The notes beneath the pieces were generated by a model. The model had not been told where the DNA came from and ran no database searches. It saw nothing but the letters and a program-made list of their open reading frames with translations. A program made the position numbers and the translations under genes. Positions 63,258-64,000 of a stretch of 64,000 bases of DNA are shown piece after piece (position 1 is the stretch's first letter; the number at the start of each line of letters is the position of its first letter). The stretch covers positions 1-64,000 of the forward strand of contig JADYXZ010000010.1 of the NCBI GenBank assembly GCA_020853885.1, in the 5' to 3' direction. This DNA is from Bradyrhizobiaceae bacterium. Lineage in GTDB: Bacteria; Pseudomonadota; Alphaproteobacteria; Rhizobiales; Xanthobacteraceae.

Positions 63258-63410
63258 TCAGGCGTCGGGGAGATCGTCGTCGGAAAGCACGCGCAGCGAC
63301 GCGCCTTCGAGGTCCTCGTACTGGCGGTTGTTGAGCGACCAGAAGAAGGCGGCGAGCCCGATCAGCCCGAGGCCGAGCGCAACGGGTACGAGGAAGACGA
63401 GCACATCCAT
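63258..63410 (-). CDS. ccoS: cbb3-type cytochrome oxidase assembly protein CcoS (FixS)
   Basis: 50 aa, short and easily missed. One N-terminal helix (VLVFLVPVALGLGLIGLAAFFWSL) is followed by NNRQYEDLEGASLRVLSDDD, the standard CcoS signature. It is needed for haem insertion or maturation of cbb3 oxidase used in microaerobic growth. Its ATG overlaps the stop of the CcoI-type ATPase (TGATG), the conserved ccoI-ccoS order. Confidence 0.9.
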   Translation of the reverse strand: MDVLVFLVPVALGLGLIGLAAFFWSLNNRQYEDLEGASLRVLSDDDLPDA

Positions 63411-64000
63411 CAGTGACACGCTCCGATGGGCAGCATCGCGGGGACTTCCTGCGCCGCCTGCTCGCCCGGCGCCGGACGGCGGCCGCCCGCGCGCAGGGCA
63501 TTGAGCGTGACGAGGATCGACGAGCCGGACATGGCGAGCGCGGCGATCAGCGGCGTGACGAGGCCGGCAATCGCGATCGGCACCGCGATCGCATTATAGA
63601 TGACGGCAAGCCAGAGGTTCTGCTGCATGAGACGGCGGGCGCGGCGCGCAACCTCCACGCCGTCCAGCACCGGCTGCAGCCTTTCGCCGAGGAAGACGGC
63701 GTCGGCCTGCGCCTGCGTCAGATCGGCGGCGGTGATCGGCGAGAGCGAGACGGCGGCGGCGGCGAGCGCCGGTGCATCGTTCAGGCCGTCGCCGACCATG
63801 AGCACCTTGCGGCCCCCGGCCTTCAGCTCCTCGAGGACGGCGATCTTCTCGGCGGGCTTGATGCCGCCGCGCCAGTCGGCGACGCCGAGGGCGGCGGCGA
63901 CTTCGGCGACGGCCTCGTTGCGGTCGCCGGACAGGATGCGCACGTCGAGGCCCTTGGCCTGCAGCGCGACGATCACGGAAGCGGCGTCGCTGCGCAAGGT
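63410..64000 (-). CDS. ccoI: Copper-transporting P-type ATPase CcoI/FixI, 3' part
   Basis: At least 196 codons of the C-terminal part of a P1B ATPase; the 5' part lies beyond the window edge. Visible are DVRILSGDRNEAVAEVAAALGV (P domain), the hinge motif KVLMVGDGLNDAPALAAA, and the last membrane helices NLWLAVIYNAIAVPIAIAGL and PLIAALAMSGSSILVTLNALR. The APxAMSxSS pattern is characteristic of copper ATPases. In this gene order it is the CcoI/FixI ATPase that supplies copper to cbb3 oxidase. The remaining fix/cco genes are expected just outside. Confidence 0.92.
   Translation of the reverse strand, partial: TLRSDAASVIVALQAKGLDVRILSGDRNEAVAEVAAALGVADWRGGIKPAEKIAVLEELKAGGRKVLMVGDGLNDAPALAAAAVSLSPITAADLTQAQADAVFLGERLQPVLDGVEVARRARRLMQQNLWLAVIYNAIAVPIAIAGLVTPLIAALAMSGSSILVTLNALRAGGRRPAPGEQAAQEVPAMLPIGACH

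Overview
The window is high-GC DNA with the gene content and dispersed palindromes of an alphaproteobacterium of the order Hyphomicrobiales (Rhizobiales), most like free-living Bradyrhizobiaceae or Xanthobacteraceae. Pointers are class I lysyl-tRNA synthetase, the ccoI/ccoS (fixI/fixS) junction, a PodJ-like Sel1 protein, the TIGR02186/TauE pair, and the Rhizobiales repeat that starts GAGCATGATC. This placement is inferred from gene content; no search was run.

Layout. 1-4.9 kb: end of an upstream transcript, a YcjX/DUF697 pair, murA, a 62-aa basic protein and tRNA-Thr. 4.9-11 kb: a PepSY membrane protein divergent from a MarR regulator with two operator-like sites between them, two secreted proteins of unknown role, an AbrB-type membrane protein and an aminotransferase. 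11-14.9 kb: a poly-aspartate secreted protein convergent with a poly-aspartate subtilase, two large palindromes, an ECF sigma/anti-sigma pair and mscL. 14.9-24.9 kb: an acetate-type signalling and transport locus (exonuclease-CBS-DUF294 fusion, partner protein, SSS-domain hybrid kinase of CrbS type, LuxR-type regulator, DUF4212 small subunit and SSS symporter). 25-32.3 kb: three small membrane proteins, then a beta-oxidation cluster (FadB-like, thiolase, acyl-CoA dehydrogenase) with a MerR regulator and its likely operator. 32.6-42.5 kb: PodJ/Sel1 protein, TauE and TIGR02186 proteins, DUF6460-like protein, pyrD, an S24 repressor, lysS and a solute-binding protein.

42.5-50.1 kb is the most unusual region. 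A membrane glycosyltransferase gene is split by a 5,602-bp IS1595-family transposon (43836-49437) with perfect 24-bp terminal inverted repeats and an exact 8-bp target duplication. Besides the transposase and its small partner it carries an XRE regulator, a beta-class DNA methyltransferase fused to an Mrr-like domain, and a three-gene unit (zinc-ribbon/winged-helix protein, DUF488 protein, 262-aa protein of unknown function) behind a palindromic operator. It looks like a transporter IS moving a DNA-modification or defence-type cargo. Removing the element and one target copy restores the glycosyltransferase frame exactly.

50.1-64 kb: a VOC protein, a GMC oxidoreductase with a flavin monooxygenase-like partner, a Sco protein with a small membrane protein, a TRAP transporter (DctM, DctQ, DctP) with a second DctP and tRNA-Gly that look like a tandem duplication leaving a decayed tRNA copy, an OprB-type porin, a P19/polyferredoxin metal-uptake pair, ccoS, and the 3' part of ccoI running off the right edge.
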